From the NCBI RefSeq assembly GCF_018861755.1, contig NZ_JAHLEF010000015.1, forward strand, positions 1 through 64,000: a stretch of DNA of 64,000 nucleotides. Reading direction: 5' to 3'. A program made the translations under genes and the position numbers. Shown here piece after piece: positions 41,864 through 50,691 of the stretch (within the stretch, counting starts at the first letter, position 1; every line of letters begins with the position of its first letter). Under the pieces are notes generated by a model that searched no databases, had not been told where the DNA came from, and was given only the letters and a program-made list of their open reading frames with translations. This DNA is from Clostridium sp. CF012. GTDB lineage: Bacteria; Bacillota; Clostridia; Clostridiales; Clostridiaceae.

Positions 41864-43108
41864 ATGTTTTACTATATCTATAATGAAAAACTGTTGATTT
41901 CCCAGGAGGAATATCTGGATCTTGGACTTATATCCGAAAGTGAAGCAGAAAAATATACGGGAATGATATATGCTCTTAATAAGCTTAGCCCAGAACGCGC
42001 GCGAAGGAGCTTCTCTGTTTCCCATGAGAATTTTCTCTTTTTAGAACATGAAAATTTGAATTTACTTTTGAAGCCTACAGTATCTACTTTGATAGTGCCC
42101 CAGTGGATAAAAGTCGCTATGGAGGGTAATCGCGTTACCGCTTTGAATACTTTGTATCCTAATTGGGAACAGGTATTAACATATAATGAACCTACTAAAT
42201 GGAGAATAAATGTGGTGGGACTAGGTGATGTTGGTGGCACTTTACTTACAGGTTTAAGACTTTTAGGAGTGGATAAGATTCAGAGTTTAGGACTTTATGA
42301 TAGAGATATAAATCGCAATGAACGCTACAAATACGAGCTTAATCAAATTCTTTCACCAGACATGAAGGAGTCTTCTATAAAAATAATCTCCTTGAAGGAG
42401 GATGAAGTCTTTGACTGTGATATGTTTGTATTTTGCGTATCCGTCGGAGTTCCTCAGGTGGGCAAAGAGTCTATAGATGTTCGACTAGTACAGTTTGAAG
42501 GCAATGCTAAAATACTTTCCCACTATGCCACCCTTGCAAGAGAAAAAACCTTTAAGGGTATATTTGCTGTAGTATCAGATCCAGTGGATTTACTTTGCAA
42601 AAGTGCATTTATTAAAAGTAATACGGGTATTGATGGGAATATGGACTTTATGGGTCTAGCTCCAGAACAAATTAGAGGTTATGGCTTAGGGGTTATGAAT
42701 GCTAGGGCCTGCTATTATGCCTCGCAGCAGGAGGCTACAAAACATTATATGCATGAAGGCAGAGCTTTTGGGCCCCATGGAGAGGGACTCATCATAGCAG
42801 ACAGTGTTATAAACTACAATGAGGTACTTTCAGATGCGTTAACTCATAGTACTAAGACTGCTAACTTAGAAGTTCGCTCTACAGGCTTTAAACCCTATAT
42901 TGCTCCTGCTCTTTCTTCTGGCACACTATCAATACTTGCCACTATTAGTTCCCAGTGGCACTACAGTGCTACCTTTATCGGTGGTACTTTTATGGGTTGT
43001 AAAAATAGACTTGTTCCTGCTGGCACAGAACTTGAAACCTTGGACCTAAATGAAGCACTACTCCGCAAACTAAATTCAACCTATAAACTTCTTAGCGAAT
43101 CTCTTTGA
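41864..43108 (+). CDS. Lactate/malate dehydrogenase-like protein with N-terminal extension
   Basis: A 414-residue protein. After about 110 unrecognised residues comes an LDH/MDH-type fold: Rossmann loop VGLGDVGGTLLTGLRLLG, acidic beta2 end LYDRD, SDPVDLLCKSAF in place of the usual NPVD, GLGVMNARACYYA in place of the substrate-Arg helix, and FGPHGEGLIIADS at the position of the catalytic-His loop. NAD(P)-dependent oxidation of a hydroxyacid-like group is plausible. The altered residues argue against simple lactate dehydrogenase activity. It lies 45 bases after the giant gene and 33 before the flavoprotein gene, so one operon. Confidence 0.78.
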   Translation: MFYYIYNEKLLISQEEYLDLGLISESEAEKYTGMIYALNKLSPERARRSFSVSHENFLFLEHENLNLLLKPTVSTLIVPQWIKVAMEGNRVTALNTLYPNWEQVLTYNEPTKWRINVVGLGDVGGTLLTGLRLLGVDKIQSLGLYDRDINRNERYKYELNQILSPDMKESSIKIISLKEDEVFDCDMFVFCVSVGVPQVGKESIDVRLVQFEGNAKILSHYATLAREKTFKGIFAVVSDPVDLLCKSAFIKSNTGIDGNMDFMGLAPEQIRGYGLGVMNARACYYASQQEATKHYMHEGRAFGPHGEGLIIADSVINYNEVLSDALTHSTKTANLEVRSTGFKPYIAPALSSGTLSILATISSQWHYSATFIGGTFMGCKNRLVPAGTELETLDLNEALLRKLNSTYKLLSESL

Positions 43109-43141
43109 TTTACTAAGGAGGAATATAAAAAGGGGGTTTTT

Positions 43142-44194
43142 ATGAAGGATTTATTTATAATTGTACCAAGTAAAAATATATCTCCCATGCTTTCAGAAAT
43201 GATATCAACGGTTACTCGTTATAGTAATTGTACTTTAGTGGAGGATTCTAACAATATTCCTAACCTTCAAAATAAAAAAATATTCTTTGCTTCTGAAAGC
43301 ACAGATATTAGTTGTGATATCTCAATGCTTGAATTCTTCTCAAAATTATATGAAAAAGGTAATGAATGTCTTTCAGGCTCCGCTGCCGCAATCCTTGTTC
43401 ATAGTAGTACAGAACATGGTACGAAACGTACAAGTCAAGATATTATTTATCTTGCGAACAACTTAGGCTGCCGCTTCATAGGTCATAGTGTAGTTGAAGC
43501 TACTTCAACCCTTCGAAATTTTCTCACTTGGCAAAAACTTTTGAATTTACCGTTAGAAGAAATTTGTTTGAATCTGTGCTCTAGACTTAGAAACAGATTA
43601 TTAGAATATAATCCAATTACCATAAATAATCCTAGAATATTAGTGCTATACTCAAGTCCAAATAAAACGTCTAATACTTTAGATTTATGGCATATGACCT
43701 CAGCGCATCTGGCGCAATGCAATATTAAAGAACTGCAAATAGAAAATGGAGAAGTTTTAGACTGTAAAGGCTGCTCATATAAATTATGTACTCATTTCGG
43801 CACACAAAATAAATGCTTTTATGGAGGTGTTATGGTAGATGATGTCCTTCCCTCCATTGAGAAATCTGATGCAATAATATGGCTATGCCCTAACTATAAT
43901 GATGCAATAGCTTCAAATTTAACAGCTGTAATAAACAGGCTTACAGTTCTATATCGAAAGATAGCTTTTTACGATAAAAATATCTTTGCAGTGGTAGTAT
44001 CCGGTAGTTCTGGAAGTGATTCTATTAGTAAGCAATTAATTGGGGCCTTAAATGTAAACAAGGGCTTTCCTTTGCCACCATATTTTTCTATAATGGCAAT
44101 TGCTAATGACCCTGGTGATATTTTTAAGGTTCCGCAAATTCACGAACTAGCTAAAGATTTTGCCGTGAATATTAAAAGTGAAATAAAAGCTTAA
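43142..44194 (+). CDS. Flavodoxin-like NAD(P)H-dependent oxidoreductase with Cys cluster
   Basis: A 350-residue protein. The N-terminal half (1-160) is an unrecognised alpha/beta domain. The C-terminal half is flavodoxin-like: ILVLYSSPNKTSNTLDLW as the phosphate loop, AIIWLCPNYNDAIASNLTAV as the flavin-contact loop. Between them are cysteines in LDCKGCSYKLC and NKCFYGG, as in iron-sulfur flavoproteins and similar reductases. It may supply electrons to the other two products. It is the last gene of the trio and is followed by a strong terminator. Confidence 0.78.
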   Translation: MKDLFIIVPSKNISPMLSEMISTVTRYSNCTLVEDSNNIPNLQNKKIFFASESTDISCDISMLEFFSKLYEKGNECLSGSAAAILVHSSTEHGTKRTSQDIIYLANNLGCRFIGHSVVEATSTLRNFLTWQKLLNLPLEEICLNLCSRLRNRLLEYNPITINNPRILVLYSSPNKTSNTLDLWHMTSAHLAQCNIKELQIENGEVLDCKGCSYKLCTHFGTQNKCFYGGVMVDDVLPSIEKSDAIIWLCPNYNDAIASNLTAVINRLTVLYRKIAFYDKNIFAVVVSGSSGSDSISKQLIGALNVNKGFPLPPYFSIMAIANDPGDIFKVPQIHELAKDFAVNIKSEIKA

Positions 44195-44225
44195 TATATC
44201 TATTTTTTAGGATTCTAAAAAATAG

Positions 44226-44264
44226 ACGAGGCCAGTATATTTTAGACTATACTGGCCTCGTTTA
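44226..44264. terminator. Bidirectional terminator between the trio and the folate operon
   Basis: ACGAGGCCAGTATA and TATACTGGCCTCGT form a 14-bp stem with a short loop, followed by TTTATT on the plus strand and preceded by an A-run, so it can serve both converging operons. Confidence 0.88.
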
Positions 44265-44268
44265 TTAA

Positions 44269-45087
44269 CTAGGTGTTTTTTAAAGATGTCTTGATTTGAA
44301 TTATAGTTTTATTCAAAATTGGATGCATAACATGTGGTGCTATATCACACAATGGCTCTATCACAAACATTCTTTCCTGCATTCTTGGGTGCGGCAATAT
44401 TATTTCTTCTACAGAACTAATTATATTATCATACAATAGTACATCCAGGTCTAGGGTTCTTGGACCCCATCTTATAACTCTTTCCCGCTTAAATTCCTTT
44501 TCTATAGATAAGAGGTAGCGTACAAGCTCTAATGGATTTAAAAGTGTTTTTACCTCAATAGCACAATTTAAGAAGTCCTCTTGTTCAAGATATCCTACTG
44601 GCCTAGTTTCGTACAGTTTTGATCTCTTTGTTATTTTGGTATGATGTGAATTGTTTATATGCTCTAATGCCCCATTAACATTTTTTTCTTTGTCCCCCAT
44701 ATTTCCACCTATACCAATATAGGAAGTATGCCAGCTTCTATCTACCTCTACAGCTGCATACTTAAGTGGTTTTCCAATAGGTGCCCAAGGTTTTTTGATT
44801 TTAACCACTACCCTTTGAACTAAATCGTAATTTAAAAGTATAAATTCCGCTAATTTTTCTGTAGCTTTCTCTATTAAATCGTAGCTTTCCTTTTTAAACT
44901 CTTCCTCCACTAATTGGCAAAGCTCACCGTAATGGACTGTCTTTGTTAAATCGTCAGTGGTTCCTGCTTCTCTTAAACTAAGGAAAAGCTCTAGTGAAAT
45001 TAAAAACCGTTGTCCTAAGTTTTTTTCCTCTTGAAATACACCATGATGTGCGTAAACTTCTAAGTCTTTTATATAAATTTTGTCCAT
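44269..45087 (-). CDS. folBK: Bifunctional dihydroneopterin aldolase / HPPK
   Basis: A 272-residue fusion. Residues 1-118 are FolB (YIKDLEVYAHHGVFQEEKNL, IEKATEKLA, VVVKIKKPWAP). Residues 122-272 are HPPK (YIGIGGNMGDKEKN, ETRPVGYLEQEDFLN, RWGPRTLDLDVLLYD, HPRMQERMFV). It performs two successive pterin steps that yield 6-hydroxymethyl-dihydropterin diphosphate, the substrate of FolP encoded just upstream. It is the last gene of the leftward folate operon. Confidence 0.95.
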   Translation of the reverse strand: MDKIYIKDLEVYAHHGVFQEEKNLGQRFLISLELFLSLREAGTTDDLTKTVHYGELCQLVEEEFKKESYDLIEKATEKLAEFILLNYDLVQRVVVKIKKPWAPIGKPLKYAAVEVDRSWHTSYIGIGGNMGDKEKNVNGALEHINNSHHTKITKRSKLYETRPVGYLEQEDFLNCAIEVKTLLNPLELVRYLLSIEKEFKRERVIRWGPRTLDLDVLLYDNIISSVEEIILPHPRMQERMFVIEPLCDIAPHVMHPILNKTIIQIKTSLKNT

Positions 45088-45119
45088 AGTACTATCTCCT
45101 TTGTATCTATCTTGTTTTC

Positions 45120-45926
45120 TTAAATTCTACATATAGCATCCGTCATAGCGCAAACTCTTTTATTTTCGAGTATATCATGCACTCTTATAAATTCACAACC
45201 CTTTATTATCCCAATAGCTGTGGTTGCAAGGGTCCCCTCTAGCCTTTCGCTTACTGGTAAATCCATTGCAAATCCTATCATAGATTTTCTTGAGGTTCCA
45301 AGCAGTACTGGATACCCTAAGCTATTTAACTTATCTAGGTTATTCATAGTTTTCAAATTATCCTCATAACTTTTTGCAAAACCAATGCCTGGGTCTAATA
45401 TTATATTTTCTCTTTTCACTCCTGCCTTTATAGCAATTGCAATGCTTTCTTCTAAATCCGCCAATATATCTACCATTAAATTATTGTATTTTCTATTATC
45501 TCTATTATGCATTAAGCAGCAAGGCACATTATACTTAGCTGCAACTTCCGCAATATATGTGTCCTTCTTAAACCCCCATATATCATTAATCATATCAGCC
45601 CCTGCTTTTATAGCAAATTCTGCGACTTTACCTTTATATGTATCCACGGAAATAGGTACGTCTATTTCCCTCCTTAAAGCCTCTATAATAGGAACTACTC
45701 TTTTAATTTCTTCTTCTTCACTTACAGATTTATGTCCCGGCCTTGTAGATTCTCCCCCTATATCAATAATATCAACTCCATCAGCAACCATCCTTTTGGC
45801 ATGCTTTATAGCTGTCCCAATATCATTAAATCTTCCGCCATCAGAAAAGGAATCCGGCGTAATATTCAAAATTCCCATTATGTACGTTCTTTTTCCTATT
45901 TCAAAGTCTCTGTTTCCTATTTTCAT
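45120..45926 (-). CDS. folP: Dihydropteroate synthase
   Basis: A 268-residue TIM-barrel enzyme with both DHPS signatures: ITPDSFSDGGRF followed by DIIDIGGESTRPGH, and later ILDPGIGFAKSYEDN and LLGTSRKSMIG, ending FIRVHDI. It joins p-aminobenzoate to the pterin diphosphate and is the sulfonamide target. GGAGG precedes the ATG. The pab genes upstream provide one substrate and folBK downstream the other. Confidence 0.96.
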   Translation of the reverse strand: MKIGNRDFEIGKRTYIMGILNITPDSFSDGGRFNDIGTAIKHAKRMVADGVDIIDIGGESTRPGHKSVSEEEEIKRVVPIIEALRREIDVPISVDTYKGKVAEFAIKAGADMINDIWGFKKDTYIAEVAAKYNVPCCLMHNRDNRKYNNLMVDILADLEESIAIAIKAGVKRENIILDPGIGFAKSYEDNLKTMNNLDKLNSLGYPVLLGTSRKSMIGFAMDLPVSERLEGTLATTAIGIIKGCEFIRVHDILENKRVCAMTDAICRI

Positions 45927-46003
45927 AAACTTCCTCCTACAACATTAAATAATTTTCTTAAAAAGCATTAAGTCTCGTTAACTTACAATTTTCAACTGAG
46001 TTT

Positions 46004-46540
46004 TTAGTATGATATCTTCAGGTTTTTCTTTTCCACTGGCCATTTGCAATCATTAGTAGCATTGCATTTAGCACAATTTCTTGAAAGCTTGTCAGACTTA
46101 TATAATATATAGCTTAAACTATTTAACTTTTCGCTATTATTCCTATGATCTCGTATAGCCTCTAGAATATCATCTATTTCCTGCGTATCATAATTGCACT
46201 GCTGCAGTATATTACTCGCAATTTCCACACTAGCAATATTATGAGGCGTCATATTTTCATATTGTTCCCCTCGACCTATATCATGCAAAAGTGCAGCTGC
46301 ATAAATCATATATTTGGGTATATTAAAATTGTTTTCTAAACTTATTATGTACATAATTCTTGCCACATCTAACAGGTGCTGCATATCATGCAAACAAAAT
46401 CGTCTTTGTTTTTCTAAGTCTTCTATCTTCGTTAAATTATATTGAAAGCTATGATTTTCTATAATAAGATTAATTTTATGATTAATTAAATAATTATCTA
46501 TGATTTCCACCTCTTTAGAGTAGTATAAAGGCGCCTTCAA
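46004..46540 (-). CDS. HD-domain phosphohydrolase in the folate operon
   Basis: A protein of about 178 residues with an HD domain: CLHDMQHLLDVARI, ALLHDIGRGEQY and TPHNIASVEIA supply the metal-binding His/Asp residues, with DHRNNSEKL later. The C terminus adds a Cys-rich piece (CAKCNATNDC). Its place between pabC and folP suggests a pterin-triphosphate or nucleotide phosphohydrolase step, since no folE or known pyrophosphatase is in the operon. Start uncertain: TTG at 46540 has no clear site, and a GTG about ten codons later is near AAAGAGG. Confidence 0.75.
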   Translation of the reverse strand: MKAPLYYSKEVEIIDNYLINHKINLIIENHSFQYNLTKIEDLEKQRRFCLHDMQHLLDVARIMYIISLENNFNIPKYMIYAAALLHDIGRGEQYENMTPHNIASVEIASNILQQCNYDTQEIDDILEAIRDHRNNSEKLNSLSYILYKSDKLSRNCAKCNATNDCKWPVEKKNLKISY

Positions 46541-46580
46541 ACAAATAACAAATTAATCTGCTAGTCTATTTTTATATGCC

Positions 46581-47354
46581 TTATTCCATATTATTTTCTA
46601 TATATCTATCATAATACCTTTTTATTTGAGATACAACCATACTTTCATTAAAAGTTTTATCTCCAATTTTATTTATCTTCATTATGCCCATAATACTATT
46701 AGTTATAAAAGCACCCTCTGCTTCCATTAATTGGCCATATGTAAACTCGCCTTCTTCGATTTTAAGTCCTATAGACGGTGAATTTTGTATAATAAATTCT
46801 CTTATAATACCAGGTAGTAGGCCACATTTAATCTTCGGTGTAAAAATAATTCCATCCTTCACAAAAAAAATATTGCTTATAGCCCCCTCACTTATAAATC
46901 CATCTGTATTTAAAAATAGTACTTCATTATAGCCTTTTTTCAGGATCTTATCACGCTCAATTATATTTTCTACGTAATTAAAGGATTTCACATAAGTTAA
47001 ATTCGAATATGCATTTCGCCGTGTCTCACTTAATCCTAAGGAAAACCCTCGCTCATAGTCACTATATTTATATGGAATTTCTCTTTTAGTAATTATAGTG
47101 TTTTTCTCAGATACCATAATCTTCATCACGGAATTCTTACAACTAAGCTTTTCCACACCAGAATAAATTTCTGCTCCAGTAATCTTTTTATTTACACCAA
47201 GGGTGCTAAGTCCACTATTTAACCTTTGTATATGTTCCGAAAGAAATATTGGTTTTTCTTTAACTAATACAGTCTCAAATATTCCTCTTCCAAAGAAAAA
47301 ACCACTATCTAAGGATATCTTGTCTTCACTTAAGTTACCATTTATAAGCATCAT
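46581..47354 (-). CDS. pabC: Aminodeoxychorismate lyase (class IV aminotransferase fold)
   Basis: A 257-residue PLP enzyme of fold type IV: FFFGRGIFETVLV near residue 20, the PLP lysine probably in YVKSFNYVENI, EVLFLNTDGFISEGAISNIF and GLLPGIIREFII. It splits 4-amino-4-deoxychorismate into p-aminobenzoate and pyruvate. A branched-chain or D-amino acid aminotransferase is the fold alternative, but pabA and pabB directly upstream settle the call. AAGGAGG precedes the ATG. Confidence 0.9.
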   Translation of the reverse strand: MMLINGNLSEDKISLDSGFFFGRGIFETVLVKEKPIFLSEHIQRLNSGLSTLGVNKKITGAEIYSGVEKLSCKNSVMKIMVSEKNTIITKREIPYKYSDYERGFSLGLSETRRNAYSNLTYVKSFNYVENIIERDKILKKGYNEVLFLNTDGFISEGAISNIFFVKDGIIFTPKIKCGLLPGIIREFIIQNSPSIGLKIEEGEFTYGQLMEAEGAFITNSIMGIMKINKIGDKTFNESMVVSQIKRYYDRYIENNME

Positions 47355-47393
47355 ATATGCCTCCTTACTGGTGCCACGTGGGGTGGCACCACT

Positions 47394-48743
47394 CTACAAT
47401 ACTCTCATCAGGGCCTTTGCCTTATCTATGGTTTCATCATATTCACATTCTTCATTAGAATCCCAAGTAATGCCCCCACCTACACCAAAATATGCCCGTT
47501 CATCTTTTACTAAGATTGTTCGAATGATTATATTTAGATCTACATTTCCGTCAAACCCCAAATATCCTAGCGCTCCCGTATATATGTTTCTCCTCACTGG
47601 CTCTAATTCCTCAATAATTTCCATTGAGCGTATTTTAGGTGTTCCTGTTATGGAGCCTCCGGGGAAACAAGCTTTAATGCATTCTAGTGGACCTATACCC
47701 TCTTTTAGCTCACCTATTACTGTAGATACCAGATGAAATACTGTGCTATACTCCTCTAATTTAAAAAGTTCTGTTACATTAACTGAACCAGGCTTACAGA
47801 CTTTACTTAAATCGTTTCGTTCTAAATCCACCACCATCAAAAGTTCTGACTTATCCTTTTCGCTGTTTATTAATATATTTTTATTTTTTAAGTCCTCTGA
47901 TGCATCCATTCCTCTTGGCATGGTACCTTTTATAGGTCTAGTTTCTACCATTCTATTTCTAATTGACAGAAACCTTTCTGGCGAGGAGCATATTATATTA
48001 AAATCTTCAAAGTTCATAAAGGCAGCAAAGGGAGCTGGATTTATATGTCTTAAATCTTTATATATTTCATATGCACTTTTACGAGTCTTACAACTAAATC
48101 TTTGCGTTAAATTGGTAATATATATATCTCCACTTTTTATATAAGCTCTTACCTTTGATACAGTATGTATATATTTTTTCTTTTCAAAATTTGAAGTAAA
48201 TTTATTCACTATGCTTCCTACTTTTCCATATACAATTTTATTGCCATTTTGTATCTGCCTTGCAATATCTTGGATACTATCCTTTTGTGATTTAAGTATT
48301 CCTAGTGCCGATATATAAACGTTTTTCTCAAGATTATCTAAAATTATAATGTTATCATAAAAATTATAGAAGCAATATGGTATATCTATATCTTGCTTTG
48401 CTAAATTAGGAAGTTCTTCAATTTCCCTAGCAAGGTCGTAGGAAAAATATCCTATACCACCTGCTACAAAGGGCAGGTCAGTATTATTTTCTATAGCGTA
48501 TTCTTTTATGATTTTATTTAACTCTTCAAAGGTATCCCCTACATATTTCTCTTCTCCCTTATAGCATATACCCTCTTTACTCTTAAACTTTAAAAAACAG
48601 TTAACCCCTATAAACGAATATCTTCCTAAAGTTTCTTCGTCCCTAGCACTATCTAATAATACTGTATTTAAATCTTCTTTAAATATTGAATATATCTCAA
48701 ACCCATCAAGCCTCGTGTGGAATTTTTCAATTAGCAGTTTCAT
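47394..48743 (-). CDS. pabB: Aminodeoxychorismate synthase component I
   Basis: A 449-residue chorismate-binding enzyme: PFVAGGIGYFSYDLARE in the N-terminal part, and in the catalytic part ITNLTQRFS, SPERFLS, RPIKGTMPRG, LVDLERNDLSKVC (seen as VVDLERNDL) and CFPGGSITGTPK. The PIKGT motif and pabC neighbour favour PabB over TrpE. It aminates chorismate with ammonia from PabA. It overlaps pabA by 4 bases, indicating translational coupling. Confidence 0.93.
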   Translation of the reverse strand: MKLLIEKFHTRLDGFEIYSIFKEDLNTVLLDSARDEETLGRYSFIGVNCFLKFKSKEGICYKGEEKYVGDTFEELNKIIKEYAIENNTDLPFVAGGIGYFSYDLAREIEELPNLAKQDIDIPYCFYNFYDNIIILDNLEKNVYISALGILKSQKDSIQDIARQIQNGNKIVYGKVGSIVNKFTSNFEKKKYIHTVSKVRAYIKSGDIYITNLTQRFSCKTRKSAYEIYKDLRHINPAPFAAFMNFEDFNIICSSPERFLSIRNRMVETRPIKGTMPRGMDASEDLKNKNILINSEKDKSELLMVVDLERNDLSKVCKPGSVNVTELFKLEEYSTVFHLVSTVIGELKEGIGPLECIKACFPGGSITGTPKIRSMEIIEELEPVRRNIYTGALGYLGFDGNVDLNIIIRTILVKDERAYFGVGGGITWDSNEECEYDETIDKAKALMRVL

Positions 48744-49345
48744 TTTTTCTCCTTAGTTTTCAGCATTTTTTTTTGAATTCTAACTTCATTAATGAAATTT
48801 TTAAGAATTTCGTGTCCATATTCCGTAAGCTCTGCTTCAGGATGAAATTGCACCCCTTCAATTTGATAATGCTTATGTCTTATTCCCATTATAACTCCAT
48901 CCTCAGTTTCACTAGTTATCTCCAGTACCTCTGGCAGTGATACTCTCTCTATTATTAAGGAATGATATCTTGTAGCCTTCATTGGGCTCACAATATTTTT
49001 AAACATATATTTTCCACTATGTACAATTTCAAATACTTTTCCATGGACTGGCTGCGCTCCTTGAATAATTTTTCCACCAAATACCTTACCAATAATCTGA
49101 TGGCCTAAACATATTCCTAGAATAGGTATACTATCTTTAAATTTTTCTACTATTTCCATGCATTTCCCTGCATCTTCTGGGGACTTTGGACCTGGCGAAA
49201 TAATTATGGCTTCTGGTTTAATTCTCTCAATATCCGAAAAGGTAATCTTATCATTTCTATAAATTAAAATTTCCTCACCTAACTCCTCAAAGTATCTAAC
49301 TAGGTTGTATACAAATGAATCATAATTGTCTATCATTAAAAACAT
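48740..49345 (-). CDS. pabA: Aminodeoxychorismate synthase glutamine amidotransferase
   Basis: A 201-residue class I glutamine amidotransferase: start MFLMIDNYDSFVYNLV, oxyanion loop SPGPKSPEDAG, nucleophile Cys in GICLGHQ, and the His/Glu pair in QFHPEAELTEYG. It delivers ammonia to PabB. In many Firmicutes the same subunit also serves anthranilate synthase, so a TrpG role is possible. First gene of the operon, with AAAGGAG upstream. Confidence 0.93.
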   Translation of the reverse strand: MFLMIDNYDSFVYNLVRYFEELGEEILIYRNDKITFSDIERIKPEAIIISPGPKSPEDAGKCMEIVEKFKDSIPILGICLGHQIIGKVFGGKIIQGAQPVHGKVFEIVHSGKYMFKNIVSPMKATRYHSLIIERVSLPEVLEITSETEDGVIMGIRHKHYQIEGVQFHPEAELTEYGHEILKNFINEVRIQKKMLKTKEKK

Positions 49346-49622
49346 AAAGGATCTCCTTTTCTCTTATAATTACCTATTATAGCAAATATTTCGCATAAAA
49401 TCATCAGGACTAACCTATTGAAAGTGCGTAAAATATTTTATAGTATCTTTGTATAACATCTATTAAATCGCAAATAATAATTATTATTTATTACAAACCC
49501 CTTTTAATATTCAGCAATATTAGTTAAAATGATATTAGATAGATAAAAATAAATAGAATATCATAATTATTTTTTAGTTACTTGACATTTTTTATGGTAA
49601 ACTTTAAATTCGAGGTGATTTT

Positions 49623-50456
49623 ATGTACAATAGAGGTGATTTCCATCTTCATACAAATGCTTCTGATGGAAAACTGAGTCCTAAGGAATTAATTTATACA
49701 GCTTCTACAAGAGGCTTAGATATTATTGCAATAACAGATCATGACACTACCTTAAATGTTGAAGAAGGAATTAGGGAAGGTATACGTGAAAATATAAGGG
49801 TAATACCTGGCATAGAGCTCTCTACTATTCATAATAAAGAAAGCATTCATATTTTAGGTTATTTTAAAGATGATAAATATAAAAATGGAGTTTTTCAAAA
49901 TTACTTAAAGGATATGGAAAATTATAGAGCATTAAGAGCTGAAAAAATAGTAGAAAATCTAGATACATTTTTCAAAATCAAATTAGACTACAGAAAGATT
50001 TTAGATGATGCCAAAGGGGTAATAGCTAGACCACATATAGCTAAAGCTATAATGAATGCTGGCTACAAATATGATTGGAAATATATATTTGATAATTTGC
50101 TTTCAAACGATAGCCCTGCATACGTACAAACCAAGAAAATTTCAACAGCGGATGGTATCGCTATGTTAAAGAAAGTTAATGCATTAGTAGTGCTTGCACA
50201 CCCTGTGCTAATTAAAAAATCTTCTATAGATGAAATGTTGGCTTTTGATTTTGATGGTATTGAAGCCGTCTACCCAATAAATACAAAAAAACAAAAATCC
50301 TTTCTAAAAGCAAAGGCTAAAGAGTACAATAAGTTTATTACTGCAGGCTCAGATTTCCACGGGATTACAACCTCAGATACCAGTCATGGTGTTATTGGCT
50401 CAGTTTTCCTAAGTCATAATGAGCTAGCTATATTTGTAAATGAATTGGATAAATAA
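49623..50456 (+). CDS. PHP-domain phosphoesterase (TrpH/RNase AM-like)
   Basis: A 277-residue PHP protein: metal-binding DFHLHTNASDG at the start, AITDHDTT, IPGIELST, ARPHIAKAI, LAHPVL and AGSDFHG. The arrangement matches the TrpH/YciV group, which includes 3'-5' oligoribonucleotide or 3',5'-bisphosphate hydrolases. GAGGTGA precedes the ATG. It is a single gene with its own terminator. Confidence 0.88.
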   Translation: MYNRGDFHLHTNASDGKLSPKELIYTASTRGLDIIAITDHDTTLNVEEGIREGIRENIRVIPGIELSTIHNKESIHILGYFKDDKYKNGVFQNYLKDMENYRALRAEKIVENLDTFFKIKLDYRKILDDAKGVIARPHIAKAIMNAGYKYDWKYIFDNLLSNDSPAYVQTKKISTADGIAMLKKVNALVVLAHPVLIKKSSIDEMLAFDFDGIEAVYPINTKKQKSFLKAKAKEYNKFITAGSDFHGITTSDTSHGVIGSVFLSHNELAIFVNELDK

Positions 50457-50483
50457 AAGGGATGTTTTCACATCCCTTTTTTT
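50456..50483 (+). terminator. Terminator of the PHP gene
   Basis: AAAAGGGATG, six loop bases and CATCCCTTTT are followed by a T-run. It overlaps the end of the stop region. Confidence 0.9.
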
Positions 50484-50521
50484 ATTTCCTTAAGAACGCT
50501 AAAAAAAGTATATATTACGTA

Positions 50522-50671
50522 AACTGCATTCGACCAAGCATTAGTAATTCTTAACTAATTTTAATGAAAGATGCGTTAAGAAAAGTAATTGTTTGAGCGC
50601 TAGCGAGTTATTACTTTTTAGTATCTTTCATTAAAATTTGTTTAGAATTACTTAGGCTTGGGAGTGCAGTT
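50522..50671. repeat. Long imperfect palindrome between convergent genes
   Basis: A 150-bp inverted repeat. The outer arms pair AACTGCATTCGACCAAGC with GCTTGGGAGTGCAGTT; the middle arms are TTTTAATGAAAGAT and ATCTTTCATTAAAA; the inner arms are AAAAGTAAT and ATTACTTTT around GAGCGCTAGCGAG. It lies after the PHP terminator and before the aminopeptidase stop, so it is more than a simple terminator. Confidence 0.85.
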
Positions 50672-50691
50672 ATAGTAATATATATAATTTT

